Below the pieces are notes generated by a model. That model saw only the letters and a program-made list of their open reading frames with translations. It made no database searches and was not told where the DNA came from. The position numbers and the translations under genes are program-made. Shown one piece after another: positions 62,069 to 64,000 of a stretch of 64,000 bases of DNA. This DNA is from Candidatus Contendibacter sp. (GTDB lineage: Bacteria; Pseudomonadota; Gammaproteobacteria; Competibacterales; Competibacteraceae), in assembly GCA_029624765.1 (NCBI GenBank), contig JARSSO010000063.1, positions 1 through 64,000 on the forward strand. The letters are read 5' to 3'. Positions within the stretch are counted from its first letter, which is position 1. Every line of letters begins with the position of its first letter.

Positions 62069-62821
62069 CTACTTGGCCAGATTGACGCGCGTCGGCGTAT
62101 CCTCGAACACATCCCGATAGCTGGCGTACACCGCGCCGACCGTCACCGGTCCCAGGATCAGGAGGCCCAGCCCAAACGGGATGACGGCCACCGTCGCCAG
62201 CACCAGATAAATCAGCCCGAACACCAGCAACGGCAACACGTTCACCCAGCAGGCGGCGACGCTGTCCCGCGCGGCCGGCCAGGCGTCCTGGCCACCCAGC
62301 ATCACCAGGGGAATCCCGTAGAACAGCGCCATGGTCATCAGCAAGCCGATCGTCAGGATGACGAGCAACGCGATCAGACCGGCGCCGACAAACAGACCGC
62401 CCACCGCCTCGGGAGGAACCACCGCGCCAGTGTTGTCCATGACCGCGCCCATTATCAAACCGCCGCCCACGAACATCACCACCACCAGGATCATCACCAC
62501 ATAACCGGCCAAGCCGATCAACCCGAGCAGGACCAGCGGCCCCATCCGCTCCTGATTCTGGAAGCCCCGGAACACGTGGGCGATTTCCAGGGAGTCACCC
62601 CGCGTCTGCGCCGCCGCCCCGTACAGCATCCCGCCCACCAGCACCGGCGACAACAGCATATAGGCCAGCCCACCGACGAAGGGAATCAGCGACAGCACCA
62701 CGCTGATCCCAAGATAAATCAGAAGGATGACAATCCAGATTCCCGGCGCTTGGGCGAACAATCGCCAACCTTCCACGATCCAGCCCCAGCCGCGCCCGGC
62801 GTCCACCCGCATCATGGTCAT
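62069..62821 (-). CDS. BPSS1780-like multi-pass membrane protein
   Basis: 250 residues, about six membrane segments. The N-terminus (VDAGRGWGWIVEGWRLFAQA) and the LSPVLVGGMLYGAAAQTRGD region resemble the BPSS1780 family of membrane proteins of unknown function. It ends about 40 bases after the Uma2 gene on the same strand. Confidence 0.82.
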   Translation of the reverse strand: MTMMRVDAGRGWGWIVEGWRLFAQAPGIWIVILLIYLGISVVLSLIPFVGGLAYMLLSPVLVGGMLYGAAAQTRGDSLEIAHVFRGFQNQERMGPLVLLGLIGLAGYVVMILVVVMFVGGGLIMGAVMDNTGAVVPPEAVGGLFVGAGLIALLVILTIGLLMTMALFYGIPLVMLGGQDAWPAARDSVAACWVNVLPLLVFGLIYLVLATVAVIPFGLGLLILGPVTVGAVYASYRDVFEDTPTRVNLAK

Positions 62822-62860
62822 GCTTTTGTCCTCTTGTTGGTCTTGTCCACTGAAATCAGG

Positions 62861-63757
62861 TCAATCGGTGTCCAAAACATCGGGATCGACGCCGAGCGCG
62901 CGAAGCCGCTCGGCCAGCCGTTCAGCCCGTTGCCGCTCCGCCTCGGCCCGTTGCCGCTCCGCCTCGGCCCGTTGCTGTTCCACCTGAGCCTGCCGCCGTT
63001 CCGCCTCGGCCCGTTGCCGTTCCGCCTCAGCCCGTTGCCGTTCCGCCTCGGCGCGTTGCTGTTCCGCCTCGGCCCGTTGCCGTTCCACCTGAGCCTGCCG
63101 CCGCTCCGCCTCGGCTCTTTGCTCCAGTTCCAGAAAGGTCTCGAACCGCCGACCGTCGGGCCGGTACAGCACCAGGTCATGACCTTCCAGACTGAAGCGC
63201 ACCCTCAGGCGTGGGCTGACCCAGCCTTCCATGTCCGACACGTCTTCCAGATTCTCTCCCCGCCGCACCCAGCCATCGAGGCTGCCGCGATCCGGGTCGT
63301 AGACGTAGTACTCTTCCACGCCATGGCGTTCGTAGAACCGGAATTTGCGGGTCATCTCGGCCACGGTGTTGCCGGGTGACAACACCTCGAACACCACCTG
63401 CGGCGCCAGACCACCTTCTTTCCACTGTTGGTAGGAACCCCGGTCGCCGGGCGGCCGACCAAATACGACCATCGCGTCGGGGGCGGCGCGGATTTGATTG
63501 TTACCCTCCATCGGATACCAGAGCAGATCGCCGGCCACGAATACGTCGGGCCGGTCGGCGAACAACGCGGCCAAGCCGCCCTGAATCGTGACGATGTAGC
63601 GGAATTGACGGGTGTTATCGGCCATGGGCTGTCCATCGCTGTCGGGGTAAACGATCTCGGGGGATGGCGCGGGAAGCGGCGCAACGGCCAAGCTTGACCC
63701 CGGCGACGGCGCGGCAGGCGGTTTTACGGTGGCGGGGGCAACGGCAATCGCGGTCAT
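62861..63757 (-). CDS. Uma2 family putative endonuclease with heptad-repeat coiled-coil tail
   Basis: 298 residues. The Uma2 domain (about 45-190) has AAPDAMVVFGRPPGD and APQVVFEVLSPGNTV, giving the D...E-x-L core, then RFYERHGVEEYYVYDPDRG. After about residue 210 the chain becomes repeated RAEAERQ/RAEAEQQ/RQAQVER heptads in a long charged coil. It parallels the tail of the Rpn protein at 11950. Function unknown. Confidence 0.88.
   Translation of the reverse strand: MTAIAVAPATVKPPAAPSPGSSLAVAPLPAPSPEIVYPDSDGQPMADNTRQFRYIVTIQGGLAALFADRPDVFVAGDLLWYPMEGNNQIRAAPDAMVVFGRPPGDRGSYQQWKEGGLAPQVVFEVLSPGNTVAEMTRKFRFYERHGVEEYYVYDPDRGSLDGWVRRGENLEDVSDMEGWVSPRLRVRFSLEGHDLVLYRPDGRRFETFLELEQRAEAERRQAQVERQRAEAEQQRAEAERQRAEAERQRAEAERRQAQVEQQRAEAERQRAEAERQRAERLAERLRALGVDPDVLDTD
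62892..63130 (-). repeat. 21-bp imperfect tandem repeat encoding Uma2 coiled-coil heptads
   Basis: About 11 units of 21 bases encoding seven-residue Q-R-A-E-A-E-R units. Copies such as CGTTGCCGCTCCGCCTCGGCC are nearly identical. Length change by slippage would stay in frame. Confidence 0.9.
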
Positions 63758-63831
63758 GGCGACCTCTCATCGACAATTTTTGCAATTGGTGCTCAAGCGT
63801 ACACGCGGCGCGGCCCGCTGTCATCGGGACG

Positions 63832-63866
63832 CAAAAAAACCCACTGGCGCGGACCAGTGGGTCTTT
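63832..63866 (-). terminator. strong Rho-independent terminator of the thiolase gene
   Basis: On the minus strand CCCACTGG-TCCGCG-CCAGTGGG forms an eight-base GC stem followed by a T run of seven, 40 bases after the thiolase stop. A shorter T run on the other side would allow weak bidirectional activity. Confidence 0.9.
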
Positions 63867-63901
63867 TCGAACCTTGGACGGCGGTCGAGCCGCCCCGGCG
63901 G

Positions 63902-64000
63902 TTACAGCGCCTCAAAGATTCCCGCCGCGCCCATGCCGGTGCCGATGCACATGGTCACCATGCCGTACTTGCCGCCGCGCCGGCGCATCCCATGCAGGAG
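63902..64000 (-). CDS. acetyl-CoA C-acyltransferase (thiolase), C-terminal end only
   Basis: The last 32 residues are visible (LLHGMRRRGGKYGMVTMCIG then TGMGAAGIFEAL), with the thiolase catalytic C-x-G-x-G segment. The gene continues beyond the window. A beta-oxidation or acetoacetyl-CoA (PHB) role cannot be told apart from this fragment. Confidence 0.93.
   Translation of the reverse strand, partial: LLHGMRRRGGKYGMVTMCIGTGMGAAGIFEAL

Overview
The window is high-GC DNA in the style of a gammaproteobacterium. It has anaerobic-type cobalamin genes, a Zur/ZnuABC zinc locus, MnmG, CysH, AqpZ, TrkH, and many accessory families (Rhs, Rpn, Uma2, DUF1703-type AAA proteins, kinase-FGE fusions). The mix resembles large accessory-rich genomes such as Competibacter-like or sulfur-oxidising gammaproteobacteria, but the sequence does not fix a genus. 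No rRNA, tRNA, CRISPR array or complete insertion sequence was seen.

Layout. 1-1.7 kb: the end of an Rhs protein whose variable, AT-rich tip carries a metzincin-like zinc protease motif, followed by a small membrane protein (candidate immunity), then a broken second Rhs tip and a second small membrane protein. 1.7-3.1 kb: an Xre regulator, a DUF4124 protein and two perfect palindromes. 3.1-8.1 kb: cobalamin genes cobA, cobC/cobD, cbiB and cobQ, with a Uma2 gene among them. 8.2-16.3 kb: a mixed block holding a DUF1703-type AAA/nuclease protein, a Ser/Thr kinase-FGE fusion, an Rpn nuclease with a 21-bp repeat tail, a large SEDS-like membrane protein and an L,D-transpeptidase. 16.4-21.8 kb: mnmG, a ThiXYZ-like transporter and cysH. 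21.9-30.7 kb: zur and a long divergent zinc locus (COG0523 GTPase, WD40 protein, 39-residue membrane peptide, ZnuCBA, ZrgA-like protein, LolD/FtsX-like transporter, DUF3299 lipoprotein). 30.8-33.7 kb: cbiMNQO behind a cobalamin riboswitch. 33.9-40.3 kb: an exported helical protein, a hybrid histidine kinase and an EF-hand membrane protein. 40.5-44.9 kb: aqpZ, then cbiX-cbiC-cobL-cobI. 44.9-56.5 kb: a long leftward run with a six-gene hydrogenase-4-like membrane complex, a SulP transporter, nudC, an HD protein and a cyclase-FHA protein. 56.5-64 kb: an Xre regulator with a palindrome, an acyl-CoA ligase, trkH, a PEBP protein, a PilZ protein, small and membrane proteins, a Uma2 protein with heptad repeats, and the end of a thiolase.

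How the genes fit together. The cobalt importer, cobaltochelatase CbiX and corrin-ring enzymes form a B12 supply route split over three loci, with CbiX indicating early cobalt insertion. The zinc locus looks like a Zur regulon in which import, a zinc chaperone GTPase and several unexplained partners are co-transcribed. The hydrogenase-like complex keeps its iron-sulfur small subunit and antiporter-like membrane arms. Its large subunit has Ser in place of both first-motif nickel-binding cysteines, so it is best read as an Ehr-type complex with an unknown redox partner, placed directly before a SulP anion transporter.

The observations most worth following are the Ehr-SulP run, the extended zinc operon with WD40 and micro-protein members, the Rhs tips, the possible diversity-generating target at the end of the kinase-FGE protein, and the covarying palindromes.
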